The position numbers and the translations under genes were made by a program. The notes below the pieces were generated by a model. It worked only from the letters and a program-made list of their open reading frames with translations, had not been told where the DNA came from and did not search any database. Below are positions 54,139-62,742 of a DNA stretch of 64,000 nt, in pieces. Source of the DNA: Bog-473 sp963737745 (GTDB taxonomy: Bacteria; Actinomycetota; Acidimicrobiia; Acidimicrobiales; RAAP-2); contig CAVTTR010000002.1 in the NCBI GenBank assembly GCA_963737745.1, positions 372,001 through 436,000 of the forward strand. The letters run 5' to 3'. Numbering within the stretch: position 1 is the first letter of the stretch; each line of letters starts with the position of its first letter.

Positions 54139-55101
54139 GAATTGTTTCCCTCCTCGGTGTCACGGCCTCGGGGAAGTCGGAGGCCGCCCTCGAGGTGGCG
54201 AAGCGCCGTGGGGACGTCGAGATCGTCTCGGTGGACTCGATGTGCGTGTACCGGGGCATGGATATCGGCACCTCGAAGCCGACACTGGCCCAGCGAGCGG
54301 AGGTACCGCACCACCTGCTCGACCTGGTCGAACCGGACGAGGAGTTCACGGTCACCCAATTTCAGGCGGCCGCCCGCGAGGCGCTGCGCGACATTTCGGG
54401 CCGGGGGCATCACGCCCTCTTGGTGGGGGGCACGGGCCTCTACCTGCGCGCCGTGGTGGACGACTTGCAGTTTCCCGCCCGCTATCCCGAGGTGAAGGCT
54501 GCCCTCGAGGCCGAGCTGAACGAAGGCGGCATCGACGTGCCGACCCTGCACGCCCGCTTGAGCACGCTCGACCCCCGCGCCCGGCGGCGCGGATGGAGCC
54601 GACCAATCGGCGCCGGGTGGTGCGCGCGACTCGAGGTGACGCTCGGCTCGGGCCAGCCGTTTTCCACCTTCGGTCCGGGTTTGGAGGCGTACCCCCCGAC
54701 GCCCATCGTCATGGTGGGCGTCACCCGCTCCAACGAGGAGGTGGATCGCCGCATCGCGGGCCGCTTCACCCGCTGGATCGAAGCGAGGCCTGCTCCAAGA
54801 GGTGCGGGCCTTGGCCGAACGGCCGGGTGGTATCTCGCGGACGGCTCGACAGGCCCTGGGCTATCGGGAGCTCCTGGCGCACGTCGAAGACGGCGTTCCC
54901 CTGGCCGGAGCCATCGATGAGGCGGTGCGGCGCACCCGCTCGTTTGCCCGGCGCCAGGCGTCCTGGTTCCGCCGCGATCCCCGCATCGTCTGGACCGACC
55001 CCGAGGTGGGCCCCATCCCGCTCCTGGACCGTGCTCTGGGAGCGGACGAGCTGCCGGCCGACGAGTCCCGTGCCTATGAGGCGCACGGGCAGCGGTCCTG
55101 A
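54135..55101 (+). CDS. miaA: tRNA dimethylallyltransferase, three frameshifts
   Basis: Starts at TTG 54135 overlapping the miaB stop (TTGA). P-loop GVTASGKS, VSVDSMCVYRGMDIGTSKPT, VPHHLLDLVEPDEEFTVTQFQAAAREAL, LLVGGTGLYLRAVVDDL. The frame changes near 54583 (into AARMEPTNRRRVVRA), back near 54640 (to LEVTLGSGQPFSTFG) and again near 54787 (to GLLQEVRALAERPGGISRTARQALGYREL), ending at 55101. Joined, the protein is about 322 residues with all expected motifs. It isopentenylates A37 of tRNAs reading UNN codons. Three independent decay events in an essential-type gene next to intact miaB are unlikely, so sequence error is favoured. Confidence 0.88.
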
Positions 55102-55118
55102 ACTGCGAGACTGTCAGG

Positions 55119-55938
55119 GTGCAGTGCACGAAACACGAAGGGGCGGGCAACGACTTCATTGTCGTCCTCGATCCGGCCGACACCCTCCGGCTCTCGGTGG
55201 GCCAGGTTCGCCTGCTCTGTGACCGGCGCCGGGGCATCGGAGCTGACGGCATCATCCGTGTAGGACCAGGTCGCGACGGCACAGACCTCTCCATGGAGTT
55301 GCGCAACGCCGACGGGGGAGTCGGCCGAGATGAGCGGCAACGGGATCCGTTGCCTGGCCCAGGCAGCCGTCGATGCCGCACTGGTCGCTCCGCCCCGCTT
55401 CACCGTGGCCACGCCGGGTGGGGTACGCACCATCGAGTTCGTGCCGGGAGAAGCGCCCGGGTGGGCCCGCGCCAGCGTCGACATGGGCCCGGTGACCCTC
55501 GGGCCCGATCAGCCCCAGAAATTCGACGATCGCAAGGCTCGCACGGTCGAGGTGGGTAACCCGCATCTCGTGTTGTGCGGCCCCGACGTGGCGAGCGTCG
55601 ACATCGCGGTGCTCGGGCCCCAGCTCCAGTCCGCCTTCTCGGGTGGGATCAACGTGGAGTGGATCGGCGTGGGCTCCGACGGCGATGGCGAATTGCTCGA
55701 CTTCCGGGTGTGGGAGCGGGGCGCCGGCGAGACCCTGGCCTGTGGCACGGGCAGCGTGGCCGCGGCGGCCGCCGCACGGTCGTGGGGCATCGTGAGTGGG
55801 AGCGGGCCCATACGGGTCAAGAATCCGGGCGGCATCCTCGAGGTCACCCTGGGCGCTGGGCCCAATGATCCCGCCTTTCTGGCCGGACCGGTGCGCAAGA
55901 TCGCCGACATCGACGTGCAAGCCGGGATGCTCTCTTGA
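55119..55938 (+). CDS. dapF: Diaminopimelate epimerase, frameshifted
   Basis: From GTG 55119: CTKHEGAGNDFIVVLD, VRLLCDRRRGIGADGIIRVGP, SMELRNADG. In a run of five G at about 55313-55317 the frame shifts by one, then SAEMSGNGIRCLAQAAVD (first catalytic Cys), VEVGNPHLVLCG, NVEWIGVG, VWERGAGETLACGTGSVAAAAAA (second catalytic Cys) and LEVTLGAG follow. Removing one G gives about 272 residues. It interconverts LL- and meso-diaminopimelate. hflX begins at a TTG overlapping its stop. Confidence 0.9.
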
Positions 55939-57218
55939 CCAACCTGTTGCCGGGGACGCTCATCGATCGTTCCTTCCGAGAGCGCATCATTTTGGTGGGT
56001 GTCATCTTTCCCGGCATCGCCCCCGAGGCGGTCGACGAGGCCCTCGACGAGCTGGCACAACTGGTCGACAGCGCCGGCGCCGATGTGGTCGGCCGCGTCG
56101 TGCAACGACGCGATGCACCCGAACCGGCGACGTTCATCGGGCGAGGCAAGGCCGAGGAGATCGCGGCCTTGAGCCGCACTCTCGATGCCGACACCGTCGT
56201 CTTCGACGAGGAGTTGAGCCCCGCCCAACAGAGGAACCTGGAGAAGGTGTTCGGCCGCACCGCCATCGACCGCACCGCGGTGATCCTCGACATCTTCGCC
56301 CAGAACGCCCGGAGTCCCGAAGGGAAGGCTCAGGTCGAGCTCGCTCTGCTGCGCTACCGCTTGCCCCGTCTGCGCGGCCGCGGTGGGGAGCTCAGCCAAC
56401 AGGCCGGCGGCATCGGGACGCGTGGGCCGGGCGAGACGCAGCTCGAAGTCGACCGCCGGAGGTTGGTGCGCCGCATGCACCGGCTGGAGGCCGATCTGCG
56501 CGAGGTGGATCGCACGCGCTCATTGCAACGACGGGGTCGGGCCCGGGGTCGCCACCGCGAGCTGGCCATCGTGGGCTACACCAACGCCGGGAAGTCGACC
56601 CTCTTGAACGCGTTGACCGACGCCGGGGTGCCAGCCGCCAACCGGTTGTTCGTGACGCTCGACCCCCGCACCCGCCAGTTCGCCCTCCCCGGCGGTGAGA
56701 CGGTGTTGGTGACCGACACCGTTGGTTTCGTGCGCAAGCTTCCCCACCAGCTGGTCGAGGCCTTTCGCACCACCCTGGCCTCGGTCCGCTTGGCCGATTT
56801 GCTGGTGCACGTGGTCGACGGTTCGGCCGAGCACGCAGAGGGGCAGATGGCGGCCGTGCGCACCGTGCTCGAGGAGATCGGGGCGGCCGAGGTGCCCGAA
56901 CTGGTCGTGGTGAACAAGGCCGATCGGGCGCCGTTCGAAGCCAAGGCGCTGGCCCACCGGATGGACGGCTCGGTGCTGCTCTCCGCCCGCACCGGGGAAG
57001 GCGTCGACGAGTTCCTGCGCGTCGTGGGCGACCGGATCCGAGGTTCTGACCGCGTGGTCGAGCTCACGGTGCCCTGGGCCCGGGGCGATGTCCTGGCGGC
57101 GATCCACCGTGAAGGCGAGGTGGTGGGCCAGATCGACGGGGATGAGTTCGCCACCTTGCAGGTGGTGCTGGACGACGTGGGCAAGGCGCGGTTCGCCGAG
57201 TTCGTGGCGGGAGCATGA
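55935..57218 (+). CDS. hflX: Ribosome-dissociating GTPase HflX
   Basis: 427 residues from TTG 55935 (TTGA overlap with dapF). N-terminal HflX domain (ELAQLVDSAGADVVGRVVQRRDAP, FIGRGKAEEIAAL, VVFDEELSPAQQRNLEKVFG, RTAVILDIFAQNARSPEGKAQVELALLRYRLPRLRG), helical linker with GGIGTRGPGETQLEVDRR, then the GTPase: GYTNAGKSTLLNAL, LFVTLDPRTRQFALPGG, VTDTVGFVRKLPHQLVEAFRTTL, VVNKADRA. It splits stalled ribosomes under stress. Confidence 0.95.
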   Translation: MTNLLPGTLIDRSFRERIILVGVIFPGIAPEAVDEALDELAQLVDSAGADVVGRVVQRRDAPEPATFIGRGKAEEIAALSRTLDADTVVFDEELSPAQQRNLEKVFGRTAIDRTAVILDIFAQNARSPEGKAQVELALLRYRLPRLRGRGGELSQQAGGIGTRGPGETQLEVDRRRLVRRMHRLEADLREVDRTRSLQRRGRARGRHRELAIVGYTNAGKSTLLNALTDAGVPAANRLFVTLDPRTRQFALPGGETVLVTDTVGFVRKLPHQLVEAFRTTLASVRLADLLVHVVDGSAEHAEGQMAAVRTVLEEIGAAEVPELVVVNKADRAPFEAKALAHRMDGSVLLSARTGEGVDEFLRVVGDRIRGSDRVVELTVPWARGDVLAAIHREGEVVGQIDGDEFATLQVVLDDVGKARFAEFVAGA

Positions 57219-58384
57219 TGGCCCCGATGCCCTTCCATTCAGAGCCCTTCCACGCAGAGCCCTTCCAGCTTCCCCCGTACCCCTACGACCGGGTGGCCGC
57301 GTTGGGCAAGCTGGCCGAGGCCCTCCCAGGTGGCATCGTCGACTGCTCCATCGGCACCCCCTGCGATCCGCCGCTCCCGGCGGTGATCGACGCCCTCTCG
57401 ACGTCGCACAGCGAGCGGGGGTATCCCGCCTCGGCCGGAAGCCCGGTGCTGCTTGCTGCCGCCGCGGCGTGGCTCGAGCGCCGATTCGGGCTGGGAAAGA
57501 TTTCCCCGTCCTCGCTCGCCGCATGTGTGGGCACGAAGGAATTCGTGGCCTCGGTGCCCCAGTTCCTCCGCCTGCGCCAGCCCGATCGCGACACCGTCCT
57601 CTACCCGGCGGTGTCCTATCCGACCTACGCCATGGGAGCGGCCTTGGCGGGGTGCCGGGCCGTCGCCGTTCCACCCTTGCCGGGACAACTCGGCGGCCTC
57701 GATCTGGCCTCCATCGACGAGTCAGATGCGGCGCGGGCTCTCGTGCTGTGGTCCAACTCACCCTCGAACCCGAGCGGCGGTCTGGGTGACCTCGGGGCGG
57801 AAGGGGCCTGGGGTCGGGCCCGGGGCGTGCCGGTCTTCTCCGACGAGTGCTACGCCGAATTCACCTGGGACGGGGCGCCGCAGTCGATTCTCGAGAGCGG
57901 ATTGGATGGCGTCGTCGCCGTCCACTCGCTTTCCAAGCGCTCGAATTTGGCCGGGGTGCGGGTGGGGTTCTTCGCCGGAGATGGCGAACTGGTGGCCTTC
58001 CTGCGCACCGTGCGTCAACACGCCGGCCTCATGGTTCCGGGGCCGGCCCAAGCGGCGGGTGCCGTGGCGCTCGGTGACGACGACCACGTGACGCTCCAGC
58101 GCGAGCGCTATCGGGAGCGTTTGGAGTTCCTGGCCGGCGTGTTGAGTGAGGCCGGTGTTCCGGCCAGCCTGCCCCAGGGCGGGTTCTATCTGTGGGTACC
58201 AGTCCCTGACGCGTGGAGCGACGCCTGGTCCATGGCCGAGGATCTCTCTCGTCGAGCCGGACTCTTGGTGAGTCCCGGAGATCTCTATGGCGAGGGCGGG
58301 AGCGGTTTCGTCCGGGTGGCGGTGGTCCAGCCGATGGACCGCCTCGAGCTGGTGGCGGCGCGTCTCCTGGGCGCCGGAGCGTAG
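57215..58384 (+). CDS. dapC: Class I/II aminotransferase, probable succinyldiaminopimelate transaminase
   Basis: 389 residues; ATG overlaps the hflX stop. Fold type I PLP enzyme: VDCSIGTPCDPPLPAVIDAL, LAACVGTKEFVASVPQFL, LYPAVSYPTYAMGAALAG, LVLWSNSPSNPSGGL, VPVFSDECYAEFTWDG, the PLP Lys in VHSLSKRSNLAGVRVGFFAG and GGFYLWVPV. The actinobacterial DapC family has the same features, and the gene lies directly before dapD and dapE, supporting N-succinyl-LL-2-amino-6-ketopimelate as substrate. The N-terminus has a small duplication (PFHSE, PFHAE). Confidence 0.85.
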   Translation: MMAPMPFHSEPFHAEPFQLPPYPYDRVAALGKLAEALPGGIVDCSIGTPCDPPLPAVIDALSTSHSERGYPASAGSPVLLAAAAAWLERRFGLGKISPSSLAACVGTKEFVASVPQFLRLRQPDRDTVLYPAVSYPTYAMGAALAGCRAVAVPPLPGQLGGLDLASIDESDAARALVLWSNSPSNPSGGLGDLGAEGAWGRARGVPVFSDECYAEFTWDGAPQSILESGLDGVVAVHSLSKRSNLAGVRVGFFAGDGELVAFLRTVRQHAGLMVPGPAQAAGAVALGDDDHVTLQRERYRERLEFLAGVLSEAGVPASLPQGGFYLWVPVPDAWSDAWSMAEDLSRRAGLLVSPGDLYGEGGSGFVRVAVVQPMDRLELVAARLLGAGA

Positions 58385-58448
58385 GCCGACAACGAGAGGG
58401 CCGCGGCCGACCACGGCACGGATTCTCCAGCGAGCCGAGCACCGCCAG

Positions 58449-58454
58449 TAGGGT
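58449..58454 (+). promoter_or_regulatory. Leaderless-type -10 box of dapD
   Basis: TAGGGT ends 7 bases before the dapD ATG at 58462; identical in sequence and spacing to the box upstream of dapB (37461-37466). Confidence 0.55.
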
Positions 58455-58461
58455 GATCCGG

Positions 58462-59289
58462 ATGGCAGATCTCGAGGCGAGCATTGAACAGTTGTGGGAG
58501 CGCAGGGGCGAACTCTCCCCGAAAGACACCGACGCGGCCACCATCGTGGAGGAGGCGATCGAGCTGCTCGATACGGGTCAGGCTCGCGTGGCCGAAGCCG
58601 GGCCTGAGCCAGGCGAGACGGTGGTGCACGAATGGCTCAAGAAGGCGATCTTGCTCCTGTTCCTCCTGCGGGGGATGGAGACCATTGAGGACGGCCCCTT
58701 CGAGTACGCCGACAAGCTCCCGCTCAAGCACGACTTCGCGGCAGCCGGGGTACGGGTCGTGCCGGGGGCGTCGGCCCGCTGGGGCTCGTTCCTCGACCGC
58801 GGGGTCATCCTGATGCCGAGCTATGTCAACATCGGCGCCCGGGTGGGTGCGGGCACCATGGTCGACACCTGGGCCACCGTGGGATCGTGCGCCCAAATCG
58901 GGGCTCGGGTTCACCTGTCGGGCGGCGTCGGTATCGGCGGCGTGCTCGAGCCGCCAAACGCCGTGCCCGTGATCGTGGGGGACGACGTGCTGATCGGCAG
59001 CCGGTGCATGATCACCCAGGGCGCGCAGATCGGGCAGGGGGCGGTGCTCGGTGAGGGAACCATTTTGAACCCCTCTATTCCGGTGATCGACTCCGACACC
59101 GGCGTCGAAATCAGTCGCGGCGTCGTCCCCGCCTGGTCGGTCGCCGTCTCGGCCAGCCGTCGGCGCGAGTACCCCGGCGGCGAGTTCTTCATGCCATGCG
59201 TGCTCATCATCAAGCGGCTGACCGAAGGCGAGCGCCACGACAAGGCCCAACTGAACGATGTGTTGCGTGCACACGGCGTCAGCGCCTGA
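58462..59289 (+). CDS. dapD: 2,3,4,5-tetrahydropyridine-2,6-dicarboxylate N-succinyltransferase
   Basis: 275 residues, the length of the proteobacterial-type DapD (the mycobacterial form is longer). N-terminal helical domain about 1-100, then left-handed beta-helix hexapeptide repeats: RWGSFLDRGVILMPSYVNIGARVGAGTMVDTWATVGSCAQIGARVHLSGGVGIGGVLEPP, VIVGDDVLIGSRCMITQGAQIGQGAVLGEGTIL, then the C-terminal arm. It transfers succinyl from CoA to the DapB product. Starts its own transcription unit with dapE. Confidence 0.93.
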   Translation: MADLEASIEQLWERRGELSPKDTDAATIVEEAIELLDTGQARVAEAGPEPGETVVHEWLKKAILLLFLLRGMETIEDGPFEYADKLPLKHDFAAAGVRVVPGASARWGSFLDRGVILMPSYVNIGARVGAGTMVDTWATVGSCAQIGARVHLSGGVGIGGVLEPPNAVPVIVGDDVLIGSRCMITQGAQIGQGAVLGEGTILNPSIPVIDSDTGVEISRGVVPAWSVAVSASRRREYPGGEFFMPCVLIIKRLTEGERHDKAQLNDVLRAHGVSA

Positions 59290-59304
59290 ACCCACGGCGG
59301 CGCC

Positions 59305-60368
59305 ATGACCGATCTTTTGGCCGCCACCGCCGCCTTAATGGACGTTCCCTCGCTCAGCCACCACGAGGGAGCGCTGGCCGATCTGATAGAGGAAAGGCTG
59401 CGTCGCTGCTCCTGGCTCGACACGGTGCGCCTCGGCGACAACGTGGTGGCGCGTACCACGCATGGCTACGCCCAGCGTTTGGTGCTGGCCGGCCATCTCG
59501 ACACGGTGGCGCCCAATCAGCAACGACGCCCCGAGGTTCGACGGCGAGACCCTCTGGGGCGTGGGTGCCTCGGACATGAAGGGCGGCTTGGCCGTCATGC
59601 TCGATCTGGCCAGCTCGACGCCGGAGCCCTCCATGGATGTCACCTGGTGCTTCTACGCCTGCGAGGAAGTGGGAAGGGCCGAGAGTGGTCTGCTCGAACT
59701 GTGGGATGAGCGCCCCGAGCTCTTGGCCGGAGACGCGGCCATTCTGGGCGAGCCCACCGGGGCCTTCGTCGAGGCAGGTTGTCAGGGCACCATGCGGATC
59801 GTCGTGTCCCTGCGCGGCGTGCGGGCTCATACCGCTCGCCCGTTCACGGGTCGCAACGCCATTCACCGCCTGGGCGCGCTCCTCCAGAGGGTGGCGACCT
59901 GGGAGAGCCGCACCGTCGTGCTCGACGGGTGCACCTACGCCGAACAACTCCAAGCAGTGGCCGTCGATGGCGGCGTGGCCGGCAATGTGGTGCCGGACGC
60001 GGCCAGCGTGACGCTGAACTTTCGCTATGCCCCGGACCGGCATCTGGCCGATGCCGACACCTTTCTGCGCCAGCTCCTGGCCGGAACCTTCAGCGAAGAG
60101 GAAGGCGACGTCTGGACGCTCGTCGATGGGGCCGACGGCGCGCCGCCGTCGTTAGGGCATCCACTGCTCAGCGAGTTGGTGGCCCGCACCGGCGTCGCGC
60201 CGAGGGCCAAGGTGGGGTGGACCGACGTGGCGTCCTTCTGGGAGCACGGGGTGCCGGCCGCGAACTTCGGGCCGGGCGATCCCTTGCTGGCGCATCACCC
60301 CGACGAGCACGTCGACGCGGGCGCAGCTGAACCGGGCGCGCACCGTCCTGGCGGCGTTACTGGGCTGA
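59305..60368 (+). CDS. dapE: Succinyl-diaminopimelate desuccinylase, two frameshifts
   Basis: From ATG 59305: LLAATAALMDVPSLSHHEGALADLIEERLRR, then RLVLAGHLDTVAPN with zinc-ligand His and catalytic Asp. Near 59518-59523 the frame changes to NDAPRFDGETLWGVGASDMKGGLAVMLDLA, then WCFYACEEVGRAESGL, AILGEPTGAFVEAGCQGTMRI and the dimerisation domain, to FGPGDPLLAHHPDEHVDA. Near 60320 a second shift restores QLNRARTVLAALLG and the stop at 60366-60368. Deleting one base at each point gives about 354 residues, the normal M20 size. Convergent with the desaturase-like gene. Confidence 0.9.
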
Positions 60369-60397
60369 GGCCGTCCCGCGCTTCATGCCGCGAGACC

Positions 60398-61201
60398 TCA
60401 GGCGGCCGCAGTCTGCGTCGACAGTTTCACCACGGCGTTCTTGAGCAGGTGCAGACCTTCTTGGCCCGGCAAGCGATCCACCCGACGGTCGATGCGTGCG
60501 GCCATGGCGGCGCCATCGGCGCCGTCGAAGAGGTAGTGCACCAAGAAGTCGACCTCGGCCTTGGGCATGACCCCCGAGCCCACGGGACGCCAGGTGTGAC
60601 TCAAGAAGAATCGAGTCAGCTTTTGCGCCCGTGGGCTTTCGGAAAGTCGGCGGCTGGCTTCGGAGGCGTAGAAGTCGATGTGGCCACCCTCTTGTTTCAT
60701 GATGCGCGCCAAGAGGTCACGCAACGTCGGGTGCCCGGCCCGTTCGGAGAGTCGGCCGTAGCCGGCCTGTGTCGTCCATTCGTTTATGGCACCCCACGTC
60801 ATGTGCAGGGCGATGAAGGCGCGACCGGCGAAGGCGGCCGAGCCGATCGTGCTCAAGGTCGTCAAGGCCTCCTTGCGCCGGTGGCGCTGACGCAGGGCGG
60901 CAATACGGGGTGCACCGGCCTCCTCCCCATGCGCCTCGAGCACCCGCCCGATGGCCTCGCCATGCCACATTTCCTCGAAGACCCAGCACGACAGGAACGA
61001 GGTGATCTCGGGGTCCTGATGGGCCGGCGTCAAGAGGAGGTCGCGCAGGTAGCACACGGTGTGGTGCTCGACGTCATGCATGTAGCGCAGGCTGCGCAGG
61101 GCGCCCGCAGGAAGAGGCTGATCTTTGAAGTCGTCGAAGTTGACGCCCTCGAGGTTCAATCGGCCTGCTCTGTTTCGGTAGGAATCGATCGTTGTTCTCA
61201 T
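60398..61201 (-). CDS. Ferritin-like / acyl-ACP desaturase-family diiron protein
   Basis: 267 residues from ATG 61201. Helical; ligand motifs are HDVEHHTVCYLRDLLL, CWVFEEMWHGEAIGRVLEAHG (EExxH) and IMKQEGGHIDFYASEASRRL (ExxH), as in the stearoyl-ACP desaturase-like diiron proteins of actinobacteria (DesA group). Membrane helices are absent, consistent with a soluble enzyme. It could desaturate or hydroxylate an acyl chain; substrate unknown. It is transcribed divergently from the sigma/anti-sigma pair with the same TCCGAATAG box before each start, so it is a candidate target of that sigma factor. Confidence 0.7.
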   Translation of the reverse strand: MRTTIDSYRNRAGRLNLEGVNFDDFKDQPLPAGALRSLRYMHDVEHHTVCYLRDLLLTPAHQDPEITSFLSCWVFEEMWHGEAIGRVLEAHGEEAGAPRIAALRQRHRRKEALTTLSTIGSAAFAGRAFIALHMTWGAINEWTTQAGYGRLSERAGHPTLRDLLARIMKQEGGHIDFYASEASRRLSESPRAQKLTRFFLSHTWRPVGSGVMPKAEVDFLVHYLFDGADGAAMAARIDRRVDRLPGQEGLHLLKNAVVKLSTQTAAA

Positions 61202-61209
61202 CGCACCTA

Positions 61210-61279
61210 CTATTCGGACCAAAGGCTGTGCCCGGATGGCTTAAGCCACGACATCTGTGGAGCGAACAGCTCCGAATAG
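61210..61279. promoter_or_regulatory. Mirror-image divergent promoter region of the sigma operon and diiron gene
   Basis: TCCGAATAG lies on the plus strand at 61271-61279, exactly 8 bases before the sigma ATG (61288), and on the minus strand at 61218-61210, exactly 8 bases before the diiron-protein ATG (61201). Between them is the 12-base palindrome TGGCTTAAGCCA (61237-61248). A small hairpin GGAGC-GAACA-GCTCC (61259-61273) overlaps the plus-strand box. The shared box may be the -10 element read by the ECF sigma factor itself. No matching -35 pair was found. Confidence 0.55.
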
Positions 61280-61287
61280 GAAGTTAC

Positions 61288-61863
61288 ATGCAAGAAATCG
61301 GTGATGTCAGCGATGCCCAGCTCGTCACCTCCGTGGCGCGGTACAGCGAGGTGGCCTTGGCCGAGGTCTATCGCAGGCACGGCGGTGCCGTCTATGGCCT
61401 GGCACGGCGGTTGCTCAACAGCACGGCCGAGGCGGAGGACGTCACCCAAGAGGTGTTTCTGCGCCTATGGAACCAGCCCGACAAGTTCGATCCCAGTCGC
61501 GGTTCACTGCGTTCCTTCTTGCTTGCGCAATCGCACGGGCGTGCCGTGGACGTCATTCGGTCCCTCAACTCACGACGCTTGCGCGAGTCCAAGGACGCTC
61601 GGCGCACGGCCAGCGCCGAGTACGACATGCAGCACGAGGTCTGGGATCTGTCGCTCGCCGCCAAGGTTTCCGAGGCGCTGGGAACGCTTCCAGTGGAGGA
61701 ACGTCGCGCCATTGAGCTCGCGTACTTCGAGGGGAGGACCTACGTGGAGGTGGCCGAGCTCCTCGATCAGCCCGAGGGGACGATAAAGAGCCGCATTCGC
61801 AACGGCATGCGGCGCATGCGGGCCGTCCTGGTCGAGGCCGGGATTCAAGGAGTTGACGCATGA
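61288..61863 (+). CDS. ECF RNA polymerase sigma factor (SigK-like)
   Basis: 191 residues, ATG behind AGGAAG. Region 2: ALAEVYRRHGGAVYGLARRLLNSTAEAEDVTQEVFLRLWNQPDKFDPSRGSLRSFLLAQSHGRAVDVIR; region 4: LGTLPVEERRAIELAYFEGRTYVEVAELLDQPEGTIKSRIRNGMRRMRAVL. There is no region 1 or 3. Directly followed by its presumed anti-sigma factor with ATGATGA overlap, the SigK-RskA type layout. The Rip-family protease needed to release such sigma factors is encoded at 20739. Confidence 0.9.
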   Translation: MQEIGDVSDAQLVTSVARYSEVALAEVYRRHGGAVYGLARRLLNSTAEAEDVTQEVFLRLWNQPDKFDPSRGSLRSFLLAQSHGRAVDVIRSLNSRRLRESKDARRTASAEYDMQHEVWDLSLAAKVSEALGTLPVEERRAIELAYFEGRTYVEVAELLDQPEGTIKSRIRNGMRRMRAVLVEAGIQGVDA

Positions 61864-62669
61864 TGACCCACGACGAAGTGAGCGAACTGCTGGGGGCGTT
61901 CGCCCTCGATGCGGTGGATCAGGAGGAGTACGAGCAGATCGAGGCGCATCTGGCCGAATGTCCGCGTTGCCGCGCCGAAGTCGATGCCCACCGCGAGGTG
62001 GCGGCCGCATTGGGGAACTCGGTCGAAACGCTGCCCGAGGGACTGTGGTCGAGCATCGCCGGCCGCCTTCCGCCACGTCAAGATGAAGAGATCCCCCCGA
62101 TGCCGCTCCTGCGTACGCGATGGCGACACCCAAACCGGTGCGCGCTCCCACCTTCCGTGCGCCGCGTGCGAGCACGCTCGTCGATCGCCTCGCGCCGCGG
62201 GCGCGGTCGGCTTGCCGTGCTGGGCTCAATCGCCGTGGCCGCGGCCGCCGTGGCGATCGTCCTGGGTGTGAACGTCGCCCACGACGATCATCAGATTTCG
62301 CAGCTGCATGCGGCGATCGGGACGAGTCCCCATGCCGCAGTATTGGCTGCTTTGGACACGCCGGGCCGCAAGCTCGTGGATATGAAGAACCCCGCTCAGC
62401 AGCAGCTGGCCGAGTTCGTGGTGGTTCCTTCAGGCCGGGGTTATCTGGTGAAGTCCACGTTGCCCGCCCTTCCGTCCGGCAAGACCTATCAGCTCTGGGG
62501 AGTGTCCAAGCAGCACACGATCTCGCTCGGGATTCTGGGCCAGTCACCCCACGAAGCCACCTTCACTTCCGCCGGATCGGGGACACCGTCCACCCTCGCC
62601 ATCACGGTCGAACCGGCCGGCGGCTCGGTGACGCCGACCGGACCCATGTTGGTCACGGGAACCGTCTGA
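61860..62669 (+). CDS. Anti-sigma factor, RskA-like, zinc (ZAS) domain
   Basis: 269 residues; ATG 61860 or 61863. N-terminal anti-sigma domain EVSELLGAFALDAVDQEEYEQIEAHLAECPRCRAEV with the zinc motif HLAECPRC, then a basic linker, one membrane helix (RLAVLGSIAVAAAAVAIVLGVNVA, about 120-143) and an external RskA domain (LAEFVVVPSGRGYLVKSTLPALPSGKTYQLWGV...ISLGILGQSP). It binds the sigma factor at the membrane and is expected to be released by stepwise proteolysis including the RseP/Rip protease. Confidence 0.88.
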   Translation: MMTHDEVSELLGAFALDAVDQEEYEQIEAHLAECPRCRAEVDAHREVAAALGNSVETLPEGLWSSIAGRLPPRQDEEIPPMPLLRTRWRHPNRCALPPSVRRVRARSSIASRRGRGRLAVLGSIAVAAAAVAIVLGVNVAHDDHQISQLHAAIGTSPHAAVLAALDTPGRKLVDMKNPAQQQLAEFVVVPSGRGYLVKSTLPALPSGKTYQLWGVSKQHTISLGILGQSPHEATFTSAGSGTPSTLAITVEPAGGSVTPTGPMLVTGTV

Positions 62670-62705
62670 CACAGTCTGTGAGCCGACACAGTGGTGAGCC
62701 GACAC
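62670..62705 (+). promoter_or_regulatory. Palindrome and direct repeats upstream of the gene at 62743
   Basis: The palindrome CACAGTCTGTG (62670-62680) is followed by two perfect copies of GTGAGCCGACAC (62678-62689 and 62694-62705), 16 bases apart start to start. They end just before the presumed -35 region of the next gene, so they could be regulator sites; no regulator is identified. Confidence 0.4.
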
Positions 62706-62728
62706 GGTTGTTGGTTGACGCCGTCTGT

Positions 62729-62734
62729 TAGGTT
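62729..62734 (+). promoter_or_regulatory. Leaderless-type -10 box of the gene at 62743
   Basis: TAGGTT ends 8 bases before the ATG at 62743 with no ribosome site between; TTGTTG at 62708-62713 is a possible -35. Confidence 0.4.
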
Positions 62735-62742
62735 CCGGTTTC

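Noticed and set aside
59462..61279. A 605-codon plus-strand frame running through dapE into the opposite-strand diiron gene
   Set aside because: Arises because a frameshift at about 60320 removes the dapE stop; the true end is 60368.
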